Shown: one piece after another, positions 25,063 to 33,976 of the stretch
How positions within the stretch are numbered: position 1 is the first letter of the stretch
How the letters are laid out: the number at the start of each line of letters is the position of its first letter
Assembly: GCA_002155105.1 (NCBI GenBank)
Contig: MUZD01000001.1
Span: 310,001-374,000, forward strand
From: Sedimentibacter sp. SX930
Lineage (GTDB): Bacteria > Bacillota > Bacilli > Lactobacillales > Aerococcaceae
DNA: 64,000 bases
Reading direction: 5' to 3'
Position numbers and translations under genes: made by a program
The notes under the pieces: model-generated
Told to the model about the DNA's origin: nothing
Seen by the model: only the letters and a program-made list of their open reading frames with translations
Database searches by the model: none

Positions 25063-25091
25063 TACAAAAAACAAAATTTGGAGGGGTTAAG

Positions 25092-25946
25092 ATGAAAAAA
25101 GGATTACTGAAATTAGTTTTGGGAACAATGAGTATTTTAGCTTTAGCAGCATGCGGCAACACAAGCGATACGGCAGACAGCTCTGCAACAGATTCGGCAG
25201 CGTCAACGGCTACGACCGATAAATTGCAAGAAATCAAAGATAAGGGCAAGTTAGTGATGGGTACGTCCGCCGACTATCCTCCATACGAATGGCATCTGAT
25301 AAAAGATGGAAAAGATGAAATCATTGGATTCGACATTGACATCGCCCAAGCAATCGCAGATGAACTTGGCGTTGAACTGGAAGTGAAGGATATGGCCTTT
25401 GACGGCCTGATCCCAGCGTTGTCTACAGGAAAAATCGATATGATCATTGCCGGTATGAACGCCACTGAAGAAAGAAAACAAAGCGTTGATTTCACGGATG
25501 TCTATTATACGCAAACAGACATTGTCGTGATCAGAAAAGAAGATGCGGATAAGTTCACTTCAGAAGACAGCCTGAAGACAGCAAAATTGGCTACCCAAAA
25601 AGCGACCGTCCAAGAAACGTATCTACTGGAAACTTTCCCAGACGCTGAAATCCAATCCGTACCGAAATGGAACACAGCAATCATGTCATTGACGACCGGA
25701 AAAGTTGATGCCGTAATGATGGTGGATACCGTTGCGAAACAATTCATTGCACAAAATGATGATTTGATGGTTGCTAACTTTGATATCAACAGCACGCCAA
25801 ATGCAGCAGCTATCGCAGTTGCGAAAAACGGCGGCGACTTCCTGGAAACTGTCAACAATATCGTAAATGAAATGAAAGAAAGCGGCAAAATCGAAGAGTT
25901 ATACCAACTTAACGATCAAATCGTAACAGACAACACAGCAGAATAA
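25092..25946 (+). CDS. Amino-acid ABC transporter substrate-binding lipoprotein (copy 1)
   Basis: A 284-residue extracellular lipoprotein. The signal peptide ends in lipobox LALAAC (Cys about 18). A Ser/Thr/Asp-rich linker follows, then the SBP_bac_3 fold with GTSADYPPYEWH, IIGFDIDIAQAIADELG, FDGLIPALSTGKIDMIIAGM, the ligand-contact TEERKQSVDFTD and QKATVQETYLL. GGAGGGG precedes the ATG. It is the third gene of the T-box-controlled operon and delivers the amino acid to the permease. The ligand should match the T-box tRNA. A close paralogue follows at once. Confidence 0.95.
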   Translation: MKKGLLKLVLGTMSILALAACGNTSDTADSSATDSAASTATTDKLQEIKDKGKLVMGTSADYPPYEWHLIKDGKDEIIGFDIDIAQAIADELGVELEVKDMAFDGLIPALSTGKIDMIIAGMNATEERKQSVDFTDVYYTQTDIVVIRKEDADKFTSEDSLKTAKLATQKATVQETYLLETFPDAEIQSVPKWNTAIMSLTTGKVDAVMMVDTVAKQFIAQNDDLMVANFDINSTPNAAAIAVAKNGGDFLETVNNIVNEMKESGKIEELYQLNDQIVTDNTAE

Positions 25947-25969
25947 AAAAGTAACATACCAATAAAAGT

Positions 25970-26001
25970 GCAAGGGTGCTCTGAAAAGGGCATCCTTTTT
26001 T
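25970..26001 (+). terminator. Intercistronic terminator or attenuator between the two binding-protein genes
   Basis: AAGGGTGC ... GCATCCTT followed by T6, an 8-bp stem with one G-U pair. Partial read-through would express copy 2 below copy 1. Confidence 0.7.
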
Positions 26002-26028
26002 CAGGCAATGAATGCGGAGGAATCACGA

Positions 26029-26865
26029 TTGAAAAAAGGGTTTATGAAAATGGTTTTGGGAACGATGAGCCTATTGGCTTTGGCAGCATGCGGAAACACG
26101 AGCGAAACAGCCGACAACGCTGCGACGGATGGAAGCAGCGCCTTGCAGGAAATCAAAGACAGCGGCAAATTGGTCGTCGGAACTTGTGCTGATTATCCTC
26201 CATATGAGTGGCATCTTGTGCAGGACGGAGAGGACAAAATCATCGGCTTCGACGTCGATATCGCCCAAACCATCGCGGATGAATTGGGGGTCGAGCTGGA
26301 AGTCATAGATATGGACTTCGACGGCCTGATTCCGGCATTGTCCACAGGCAAGGTCGATATGATCATCGCCGGCATGAACCCTACGGAAGAAAGAAAAAAA
26401 AGCGTCGATTTCACGGACATTTACTTTACTCAAAAGGATGCCTTGGTGATCAAGTCGGAGGACGCGGATGATATCCGATCGGAAAAAGACCTGAAGAAAG
26501 CCAGCCTGGCGACGCAAAAGGCAACGATCCAGGAAACGTATCTGCTGGAAAATTTCCCGGAAGCTGAAATCCAGTCCGTGCCGAAATTGAATACGGCCAT
26601 CCTGTATTTGGTAACCGGCAAAGTGGATGCCGTATTGATGGTGGAGACTGTTGCGAGGCGATACGTCGAAGAGAACGAAGGTCTTGAAATCGCCGCCTTT
26701 GACGTCGCCAGCACGCCGAACGAATCAGCCATCGCTGTCGCGAAAGACAGCGAAGATTTTCTGGATGCGGTGAACGACATTTTGGATGAGATGGAAGACA
26801 ACGGAAAAATCGAGGAACTGATCCGTACGAATATTGAGATTATGGATGAGGACAACGGGGTTTAA
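26029..26865 (+). CDS. Amino-acid ABC transporter substrate-binding lipoprotein (copy 2)
   Basis: A 278-residue paralogue of the preceding protein, alignable throughout. It has lipobox LALAAC, GTCADYPPYEWH, IIGFDVDIAQTIADELG, FDGLIPALSTGKVDMIIAGM and QKATIQETYLL. The start is most likely TTG at 26029 after GCGGAGGA; an ATG 7 codons earlier has no suitable ribosome binding site. Its codons look more G+C-rich than those of copy 1, so the duplication is not recent or one copy was acquired. There is no second permease, so both probably feed the same ABC unit with different ligand preference. A hairpin separates the two genes. Confidence 0.9.
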   Translation: MKKGFMKMVLGTMSLLALAACGNTSETADNAATDGSSALQEIKDSGKLVVGTCADYPPYEWHLVQDGEDKIIGFDVDIAQTIADELGVELEVIDMDFDGLIPALSTGKVDMIIAGMNPTEERKKSVDFTDIYFTQKDALVIKSEDADDIRSEKDLKKASLATQKATIQETYLLENFPEAEIQSVPKLNTAILYLVTGKVDAVLMVETVARRYVEENEGLEIAAFDVASTPNESAIAVAKDSEDFLDAVNDILDEMEDNGKIEELIRTNIEIMDEDNGV

Positions 26866-26885
26866 CTGGATAGCTAGATAGCAAA

Positions 26886-26960
26886 AAGAAGAGAAGGAAC
26901 AGTCAGCCGCGGAGCTGAGTGTTCCTTCTCTTTAATTATTGTCGGAAGTTGCTTTTGACA
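26886..26960. repeat. Left copy of paralogous terminator repeat flanking the catabolic island
   Basis: Hairpin AGAGAAGGAACA-G-TCAGC-CGCGGA-GCTGA-G-TGTTCCTTCTCT (26890-26931) followed by TTAAT and a further shared stretch TCGGAAG.TGCTTT.GA. It aligns over about 70 nt with 44627-44700. It also acts as a bidirectional terminator between binding protein copy 2 (+) and the AraC gene (-). Confidence 0.85.
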
Positions 26961-27004
26961 GGAAATTTCTATTCTATTTTATCAAAGAACAATGGTGCAG
27001 TCTG

Positions 27005-28216
27005 TCAGAATTTTTTTTCTTTTCTGTATGATAAGGGTGTTATTCCTGTAACTTTTTTAAAAATTGCCTGAAAATAGCTTTGGTTCGAAAAAGCCAAAGA
27101 TTCAGAAATATCCGAAAGGGACATAGATGTAAATGCAAGGAGTTTTTGAGCTTCTTGAATTTTTTTTTGATTGATAAAGTTTGGAAGATTTATTCCAGTG
27201 ACTTTTTTGAATTTTGAGGATAGATATTCAGGAGAAAGACCGACTTCTTCGGCAATCATCGTAACCGTAATTTTAGCGTGACAATTTTCCGTAATATAAT
27301 CGATACTCTTATTGATCACATCTTCACCCGTTTTAATAGCTTGTTCGTTTTTGACGCGCATACAGTAGTCTTTTACCATTGAAAGCGTCAAAGTGCTTAA
27401 ACTATCTATATTCGTGCATAATTCTAGTTGTTGTACATAGAATCGACCCAGTTTGTAACACGTGCCAGGATTCAAGCTACCGGCAATAGCTGCCCTGAGT
27501 GCCAGAGAATTTAATATTATGGATGAATTTTTGAAGTGCCTTAATGAATCAGGCCCTAGTTTACCGAAATTGTAGGAAAAATCCGTCAGCATCTTATTTA
27601 GTTGATCAACCGCGCCAGTTTTAATTAAGTATGAAATTTGCTCTTCATAGTTTGTAAGTGATTGATGGGAAGTTATTTCATTAAGGTAAATTTCTTCTTC
27701 ACTAATATGAATTAGTTGTTGCTGTGCTTTTTTCAGTATATTTTTTTCCTCAATTCCTTTTGTCAAAAGCTGTTGAGTCGATACGATTTCTTGGTTGAGC
27801 ATACAACTTGCTACGCTGAGTGCGTTAAGGAATTTTCCCATCGGGATGATGGAACAGGTTCTTAGATACTCCTGCAACTCTTTTTTTTGTTCTGGCGTCA
27901 TCTTCGATTCGGTCCTGCTGATAATCCTCTTGATATCATTATCAGAAATGACGCCTATAACACTTGGTCCGATAAACAGCAATTTGTCATCACATTTGCT
28001 TCTTATGTAACCAAAAATCAAAAAATTCTCAGTAATGAAATAGTTTACGTTGGATTCAAGTTTATTGAAAATCGTTAAATTAGGTGTGAGTAGATCGATG
28101 TTTACTAATATTGGTGAACTACAGTATATTTTTTCACTGTGGTCATAAACGGTATACGGTACCTGATAGGTTTCCGCTTCCAATTCACAAAAATGCAGAA
28201 GCAATTCTAAATCCAT
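27005..28216 (-). CDS. AraC family transcriptional regulator
   Basis: A 403-residue DNA-binding regulator. The C-terminal 100 residues hold two helix-turn-helix motifs: ITVTMIAEEVGLSPEYLSSK and LSDISESLAFSNQSYFQAIF, with KKVTGITPLSYRKE closing the domain. The N-terminal 300 residues are a large, mostly helical sensor region with no family I recognise by eye (about 100 residues PAS-like, then helical). It is divergent from the glycoside operon at 28.4 kb and is the obvious candidate activator. The upstream ribosome binding site is GGAGGAAA. A+T-rich, as is the whole island. Confidence 0.9.
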   Translation of the reverse strand: MDLELLLHFCELEAETYQVPYTVYDHSEKIYCSSPILVNIDLLTPNLTIFNKLESNVNYFITENFLIFGYIRSKCDDKLLFIGPSVIGVISDNDIKRIISRTESKMTPEQKKELQEYLRTCSIIPMGKFLNALSVASCMLNQEIVSTQQLLTKGIEEKNILKKAQQQLIHISEEEIYLNEITSHQSLTNYEEQISYLIKTGAVDQLNKMLTDFSYNFGKLGPDSLRHFKNSSIILNSLALRAAIAGSLNPGTCYKLGRFYVQQLELCTNIDSLSTLTLSMVKDYCMRVKNEQAIKTGEDVINKSIDYITENCHAKITVTMIAEEVGLSPEYLSSKFKKVTGINLPNFINQKKIQEAQKLLAFTSMSLSDISESLAFSNQSYFQAIFKKVTGITPLSYRKEKKF

Positions 28217-28275
28217 ATTTTTTCCTCCGAAGATATATTTATCATTGGATTTTATAATAAATGTCCGAAAATAGC

Positions 28276-28310
28276 AAGAATGCGCTTTCTTGTTGTGATA
28301 TTCTTTAATA
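28276..28310. promoter_or_regulatory. Shared operator/promoter element, copy 1 (cre-like)
   Basis: AAGAATGCGCTTTCTT, an imperfect palindrome whose reverse strand AGAAAGCGCATTCT fits a CcpA cre site at 12 of 14 positions, is followed by TGATATTCTTTAAT. Nearly the same 30 nt recurs at 43253 upstream of the GH1 gene. It may combine catabolite repression with the AraC target or a -10 (TATTCT). Confidence 0.55.
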
Positions 28311-28411
28311 CATGTTGAGGGTTATTCACGATCAATTATACTTCCGAAAGGGGTATCATTCAGACCTCATACTAAGAACCAATGAATTTACTAGAAAAAA
28401 GAGGGACCATT

Positions 28412-29257
28412 ATGACAATTAGAGCAGTTCAACAATTTCAGTTGCGGCAAGAGCTTGGTACAGAAGCAAAAGCGAAAAAAGCATTGCAGGCTATGAAAGA
28501 TGCAGGTTACGAAGGTATTGAGCTGAATGGCTTTATGATTCATAAAATGTCTTTTGGAGTGCGGATGTTGTGCAGTATGGCGGGGATGCCGATAGGATCC
28601 AGTGGGACTTTGGATTGGCATCGCTTGGTATCTGAAATGGATTTGAAAGTAGTCAGTCTGCATGAATATTTGGATGGACTATTGAAGGAACCGCAGCCAA
28701 TCATCGAAGAAGCAAAAGCATTTGGAACAAAAAATATCGTCATTACAGGTATGCGAAAGTTTGATTATTCCATTGAAGGTGAAGTACTGGCATTAGCCAA
28801 AAAACTGAATCGTGCTGGAGAAACAATAGCTGAATCAGGCTTGAATCTTTTATATCACAATCATAATTGTGAATTTCGCAGACTAGCTACCGGCCAAACT
28901 GCCTTTGAACTTTTGATCGAAGCGACAGATCCGCGCTACGTAAATTTTGAGTTTGACTCCTATTGGGCAACCGAAGCAGGATGCGATGTTCCCGGGTTGA
29001 TGCATCAATTGGGGACACGAATGAAACTCTATCATATCAACGATCGTGGCACAAGAATTGAAGGTCCCACAAATTCTATACTAAAATCGGACAGCATCGA
29101 GTTGGGGTATGGAAACATCAACTTAGTAAATCTGGTGGACATTGCCAAGAGTTATGCTGTTGAATCCATTATTTTGGAAAGTCATCAAAATTGGGCTGAA
29201 AAATCAGCCATCAAGTCGCTGCAACTCAGCGCGGAGTTTATGAATAAATACGTTTAG
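28412..29257 (+). CDS. Sugar phosphate isomerase/epimerase (AP endonuclease 2 / xylose isomerase-like TIM barrel)
   Basis: A 281-residue TIM-barrel protein of the IolE/hydroxypyruvate isomerase type. Recognisable pieces are AGYEGIELNGFMIHKM, VVSLHEYLDGLL, NIVITGMRKF, LLYHNHNCEFRR and VNFEFDSYWATEAGCDV, with metal-binding His/Glu/Asp residues and IILESHQNW at the end. The start is ATG at 28412 after AGAGGG; an in-frame ATG at 28382 lacks a ribosome binding site. It is first in the island's main operon. Such proteins often epimerise or isomerise keto-sugars made by oxidoreductases, which fits the SDRs nearby. Confidence 0.82.
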   Translation: MTIRAVQQFQLRQELGTEAKAKKALQAMKDAGYEGIELNGFMIHKMSFGVRMLCSMAGMPIGSSGTLDWHRLVSEMDLKVVSLHEYLDGLLKEPQPIIEEAKAFGTKNIVITGMRKFDYSIEGEVLALAKKLNRAGETIAESGLNLLYHNHNCEFRRLATGQTAFELLIEATDPRYVNFEFDSYWATEAGCDVPGLMHQLGTRMKLYHINDRGTRIEGPTNSILKSDSIELGYGNINLVNLVDIAKSYAVESIILESHQNWAEKSAIKSLQLSAEFMNKYV

Positions 29258-29276
29258 AAAAGGATGTGTTTGTAGT

Positions 29277-31487
29277 ATGGAAGATTTAAAACATTGTTTT
29301 ATCAGCTCTACCGATAGAGTATATGTAGAGGGAAAGGTAAATTTGTTTCAGCAGAAAATAGCAGTTGAAAAAGAGATCCTTTCAGCCAACTTGTATATCA
29401 CCGCTTTAGGCATCTATGAAGCGGAACTGAATTCGGAAAAGGTTGGGGATCATGTATTTGCTCCTGGCTACACTTACTATCCGAGAGACTTATCTTATCA
29501 GTCTTATACAGTGACAGATCAGATACACAGAGGTGAAAATACACTGAAAGTATATGTAGGTCAAGGCTGGTATTCGGGGCGTTTTACGCATGAAAATAAA
29601 ACGCAAATATATGGGGATCAAAGCGCCGTATCCTGGATTCTGGAAATCGAGTATACGGATCATGAAATCGAAACATTTAATTCGACTCAGGGTGTCACTG
29701 AGTTGCGTTCGCCTTATCAGTATGCCGGCTTCTACGACGGTGAAATATTCGATGCAGATGTGGCAGAAAAAGATGAGGTAATCGGAAAAGCCATCAACTT
29801 TGAAGGTAAAGTCCCGGATCATTTATCAGAAACAATCAGCAAAGTAATCCTGCAGGAGACGATGTCGGTTAAAGAAATCATTCGGACAGAACAGGCGACA
29901 ATTTTGGATTTCGGACAAAATTTTGCGGGGATAGTTGAAATAGATCCCAATCTTTTACCGGAAAACGCCATAGTAAAGCTTCGCCATGGTGAGGTTCTGT
30001 TGGACGGAGCCACTTTGTATACAGATAATTTGAGGGCCGCCAAAGCGGAAATCATTTATCAACGTGGCTCTGCGTCAAAAATATATAGGCCACGCTTTAC
30101 TTATATGGGTTTCCGCTATGTTGAACTGAGCGGGGTTGATTATGTCGAAGGTTTGATACAAGCGAAAGCCCTCTATAACGACATGGAACGGACCGGCAAG
30201 TTCAGTTGTGACAATAAATTAGTTGAACGTCTCTATGAAAATCAACTTTGGGGGCAGAAATCCAATTATGTTGAAGTTCCAACCGACTGTCCACAACGTG
30301 ACGAGCGGATGGGATACACTGGTGACGGACAAGCTTATGCATGGACTGGCAGCTACAACTTTGATACGGAGCGCTTCTTTGAAAAGTTTCTGAAAGATAT
30401 TCGCTATAGTCAGATGGATAATTCAGAAGGTTATGTTGCTCCCACAGTTCCGGCTTCCGGGCCTGCCGGTGTCGGTTTTCTGAGTATGCTAGGTTGGGGG
30501 AATGCAGTCACGATAATCCCAGATATGTTGTACTGGCAGTATGGTTCATTGGATCACTTGATCCGGCAATACGACAGCATCAAGAAATTTGTAGAATTGG
30601 AGATTCGTCAAATGGGCGAAAATCATCTTTGGTTAGGAGCGAATCTGGGGGATTGGCTGATGCCTGGTAAAGATATCCAATGGATGGCTATGAATAACGG
30701 ACCCGTCTCCAACTCTTTCATAGTGAACGATCTGACAATTTTAAGCAAATTAGCCGGCAAGTTAAGGAAGCCTGAAGACGAAAAACGCTACACGGAACAA
30801 TTAGAAAAAACGAGAAATGCCTATATTGAAAAATATATCAGTTGCGACGGTGTTGTGGAAGGTGATTACCAAGGGGCGTACATCATGGCTTTGCGCTATG
30901 TTTTACCCAAAGGAGATCTTTATGAAAAAGTGATGGCCAATTTTATTAAGGACGTCGAAAAAAATGGCTTGAACACGGGTTTCTTTGCAACCGAGTTTTT
31001 ATTGCCGCTCCTCATCGAATCCGGCCGAACGAAATTAGCCTTCGATACTTTATTGGATGAAGCGTGTCCAGGCTGGATGTATCAAGTGCTTAACGGTGCA
31101 ACAACGATTTGGGAACGTTGGGATGCGCTGAAAGAAGATGGAACGGTCAACGATACCAAAGTGGGGGATGCTGGGAATATGGTTTCCTTCAATCATTATG
31201 CATTCGGTAGTGTCGGTGAATTTTACTATCAGTATATCTTAGGAATTAAACCGCTCCTTCCGGGTTATAAAAAAATTCAGTTGAAACCGTATACAGATCC
31301 AAGGTTAGGAAAAGTCACCGGTTCCTTTGCAGCCCGGACAGGAACAATTAAGTCTGCATGGGAATATCAAGGGAATCAAATCACATTCAGCTTTGAGACC
31401 CCGGTCGCGGCAGTTATTGAACTTCCTGACGGCAGCAAGCATGAAGTAGAAAAAGGCATTCATATTTATCAGATCGAAAACAATTAA
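29277..31487 (+). CDS. Alpha-L-rhamnosidase, GH78 family
   Basis: A 736-residue glycosidase without a signal peptide, so intracellular. The N-terminal beta-sandwich domain (about 1-160) carries SANLYITALGIYEAELN and VGQGWYSGRFT. The catalytic (alpha/alpha)6 barrel carries the GH78 hallmark EVPTDCPQRDERMGYTGDGQ (about 335), with the general acid in this motif, and GATTIWERWDAL with the second acidic residue. The C-terminal beta domain ends LPDGSKHEVEKG. It removes terminal alpha-L-rhamnose from glycosides. AAAGGATGTG precedes the ATG, which lies 20 nt after the isomerase stop. Confidence 0.93.
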   Translation: MEDLKHCFISSTDRVYVEGKVNLFQQKIAVEKEILSANLYITALGIYEAELNSEKVGDHVFAPGYTYYPRDLSYQSYTVTDQIHRGENTLKVYVGQGWYSGRFTHENKTQIYGDQSAVSWILEIEYTDHEIETFNSTQGVTELRSPYQYAGFYDGEIFDADVAEKDEVIGKAINFEGKVPDHLSETISKVILQETMSVKEIIRTEQATILDFGQNFAGIVEIDPNLLPENAIVKLRHGEVLLDGATLYTDNLRAAKAEIIYQRGSASKIYRPRFTYMGFRYVELSGVDYVEGLIQAKALYNDMERTGKFSCDNKLVERLYENQLWGQKSNYVEVPTDCPQRDERMGYTGDGQAYAWTGSYNFDTERFFEKFLKDIRYSQMDNSEGYVAPTVPASGPAGVGFLSMLGWGNAVTIIPDMLYWQYGSLDHLIRQYDSIKKFVELEIRQMGENHLWLGANLGDWLMPGKDIQWMAMNNGPVSNSFIVNDLTILSKLAGKLRKPEDEKRYTEQLEKTRNAYIEKYISCDGVVEGDYQGAYIMALRYVLPKGDLYEKVMANFIKDVEKNGLNTGFFATEFLLPLLIESGRTKLAFDTLLDEACPGWMYQVLNGATTIWERWDALKEDGTVNDTKVGDAGNMVSFNHYAFGSVGEFYYQYILGIKPLLPGYKKIQLKPYTDPRLGKVTGSFAARTGTIKSAWEYQGNQITFSFETPVAAVIELPDGSKHEVEKGIHIYQIENN

Positions 31488-31519
31488 AATATAAATTCTG
31501 AGTAAGGGGATAAGGATAA

Positions 31520-32326
31520 ATGGTAGATTTTGCAAGTGTAAAAGGAAAAGTCGTCATCGTCACTGGAGCGAGTAAAGGAATCGGACAAGCCATTGCGAAC
31601 TGTTACGCCCAACATGGAATGAAGGTTGTGTGTGCAAATCGAAATGCAGAACAAGGAACGAAAGCAGTGGAAACAATCAGAAATGCTGGCGGTGAAGCAG
31701 TATTCTGTCAAACAGATTGTAGCAATAGTGAAGAGATTAAAGCTTTAGTAGCCTTCGCCGTCAAGCATTATGGGCGTTTGGATGGGATAGTGAATGATGC
31801 CGGAATTGGTATGGGTGGAACGCCCTTGCATGAATATTCTGTTGAAGACGCCGATAAAATCTTTGATTTGAACTTAAAAGGCGTATTTGCGGGTATGAAG
31901 TATGCAGCAGAGGCAATCTTCAAAAGCAAAGCAGAGAACGGTTTCATCATTAATGTTGCTTCGATCGCTGGATTGATGCCTCAACGCGGCCAATCACTTT
32001 ATACAGCAACGAAGTTCGGTGTCGTGGGTATGACCAAATCAGCCGCTTTGGATTATGCACCTTATAATGTGACGGTCAATGCTATCTGTCCGGGATATAC
32101 AGAAACACCGATTTTTGATGGCACTCCGGAACAGGCAAGGCAATTTTTCATCAATGATTGCCCAAGCGGAAGAATGGGGCAACCGGAAGAATGTGCCTAC
32201 TTAGCCTTGTTTTTGGCATCTGACATGGCTCGCTATATCAACGGAGCTGCAATCCCGGTCGACGGTGCGCTATCAGCTGGCGCAAAAAATGTAAGTATGT
32301 GGCGACACCCGGAAATTTTGGAATAG
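31520..32326 (+). CDS. Short-chain dehydrogenase/reductase, FabG-like
   Basis: A 268-residue classical SDR: TGASKGIGQAIA cofactor motif, DNAG-equivalent VNDAGIGMGG, the Ser of INVASIAGLM, catalytic YTATKFGV, and CPGYTETPIFDGTPEQ. Within a glycoside operon it may oxidise a released sugar (for example L-rhamnose to the lactone, as SDR rhamnose dehydrogenases do) or an aglycone hydroxyl. Ribosome binding site AAGGGGATAAGG. Substrate not established. Confidence 0.85.
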   Translation: MVDFASVKGKVVIVTGASKGIGQAIANCYAQHGMKVVCANRNAEQGTKAVETIRNAGGEAVFCQTDCSNSEEIKALVAFAVKHYGRLDGIVNDAGIGMGGTPLHEYSVEDADKIFDLNLKGVFAGMKYAAEAIFKSKAENGFIINVASIAGLMPQRGQSLYTATKFGVVGMTKSAALDYAPYNVTVNAICPGYTETPIFDGTPEQARQFFINDCPSGRMGQPEECAYLALFLASDMARYINGAAIPVDGALSAGAKNVSMWRHPEILE

Positions 32327-32354
32327 CAAGAAGAGTGATGACGGAGGAAACAGA

Positions 32355-33956
32355 ATGAGAATGCCTTATTTGAAAGAAATAAATGGAAAAAAAGTATTGA
32401 GTGTCCATGACAAGCCTTTCCTGGTGTTGGCGGGGGAAGTACATAATTCTGCTTCATCCTCTATTGAATGCATGGAATCCGCCTGGGAAAAAGCGATCAG
32501 TCTGGGAATGAACAGTTTGTTGTTGCCCGTAACATGGGAAAACATAGAACCGGAAGAAGGTATTTTTGATTTTGCTCTTGTCGATCAATTAATTGAGCAA
32601 GCCAGAAAGTACAACAAAAAAATAGTTTTCCTATGGTTCGGTGCCTGGAAAAATGCACAATGCTATTATGCTCCAGCATGGGTAAAGAAAGATGTCAAAC
32701 GGTTCAAGCGAGCTGAAGTAAAAAAAGGCCACAATTTTACAAATTTGGAGGATTTTTACGGAATGCCTTACACAACCCTATCCTACCTTTGCGAAGAAAC
32801 CAAGAAATCCGATACCCGAGCATTCAAGGAACTGATGAAGCACATCAAAGGTTTCGACGGAGAAGAAAACACTGTGATTATGATGCAAGTGGAAAACGAA
32901 CCGGGATTGCAAGGTGCAGCGCGTGAAAATTCTGATGAGGCCGATAAAATATTCAAATCTGAAGTGCCTCAAGAATTTGTTGCATTCATGAAGTCCAATT
33001 CCGATTCCATGGCTGAAGACGTGAAGAAAGCAGTCAAGTCTGGCGCATACGATGGGAATTGGAGCGAGGTATTCGGTGAGGTTGCGGAGGAAGTCTTCAG
33101 TGCTTATCATGTGGCGACTTACATCAATTCAGTCGCATCGGAAGGAAAGAAAGAGTACGCATTGCCTTTGATAGCGAATTGTTGGCTTGACAAAGGTCAG
33201 AAACCTGGATTGTACCCGAGCGGCGGCCCCGTTTCAAGGATGATGGAAGTTTGGAAATTTTGTGCTCCCGAAATTGATGTGATCGCTCCAGATATTTATG
33301 TGCCTAATTTTATTGATGTTTGCGATCAATACATCAAACTGAACAATCCTCTATTCATTCCGGAAACGGTCACCCATGCCTACGCAGGTCCTAGGCAGTT
33401 ATATGTTGTAGGTCACTATCATGCTCTTGGTTATGCTCCTTTCGGGTTCGAGGGGATGGGCGAGGAATTTTCGGCAATCGATAGTTACTTGTTCGGAGTG
33501 GAAACAGCGGATCCTTTATTTGAAGTACCGCAAGACGTCCACGAATATCATTGGATCACGAAGACATTGGATGATTTGAGTCCGCTGTTGCTGACAAAAT
33601 ATGGCACTACGGATTTGCAGGCGATCAGTTGTGAAAGAAAAGATGACGACATCATGCTGTTCGGCGAATATGGCATCAAGGTTATGACGGAATCACAAAT
33701 GATTTCGAGACGGGACGGAGTCTGCTTAGCGCTTAAAATTGCCGAAGATGAATTTTATCTGATAGCAAATGGATGTATTATCCATCCGTTCTCACTGAGC
33801 AAAGAAAAGCCATATTCCGGAATTCTCTCGTTGGAAGAAGGAAGCTACGAAGATGGTGTATGGAAAGCACAAAGACGTCTGAATGGGGATGAAGTTGCCA
33901 TCATGCGTTACGAAAAGCCGACATTATTAAGAATGAAGGTATACTCATACAACTAG
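32355..33956 (+). CDS. GH35-like beta-galactosidase family protein (DUF5597-containing type)
   Basis: A 533-residue intracellular glycosidase-like protein. The N-terminal TIM barrel has FLVLAGEVHNSASSS, LLPVTWENIEPEEG, FLWFGAWKNAQ, the acid/base Glu in MMQVENEPGLQG (about 185) and a nucleophile candidate Glu in FIPETVTHAYAG (about 340). The C-terminal 150 residues form a beta domain as in DUF5597 proteins. Relatives are labelled beta-galactosidase or glycoside hydrolase 42/35; the exact sugar is uncertain. The start is ATG at 32355 after GGAGG. Confidence 0.8.
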   Translation: MRMPYLKEINGKKVLSVHDKPFLVLAGEVHNSASSSIECMESAWEKAISLGMNSLLLPVTWENIEPEEGIFDFALVDQLIEQARKYNKKIVFLWFGAWKNAQCYYAPAWVKKDVKRFKRAEVKKGHNFTNLEDFYGMPYTTLSYLCEETKKSDTRAFKELMKHIKGFDGEENTVIMMQVENEPGLQGAARENSDEADKIFKSEVPQEFVAFMKSNSDSMAEDVKKAVKSGAYDGNWSEVFGEVAEEVFSAYHVATYINSVASEGKKEYALPLIANCWLDKGQKPGLYPSGGPVSRMMEVWKFCAPEIDVIAPDIYVPNFIDVCDQYIKLNNPLFIPETVTHAYAGPRQLYVVGHYHALGYAPFGFEGMGEEFSAIDSYLFGVETADPLFEVPQDVHEYHWITKTLDDLSPLLLTKYGTTDLQAISCERKDDDIMLFGEYGIKVMTESQMISRRDGVCLALKIAEDEFYLIANGCIIHPFSLSKEKPYSGILSLEEGSYEDGVWKAQRRLNGDEVAIMRYEKPTLLRMKVYSYN

Positions 33957-33976
33957 AAAAAACAGGATGGTGTCAG

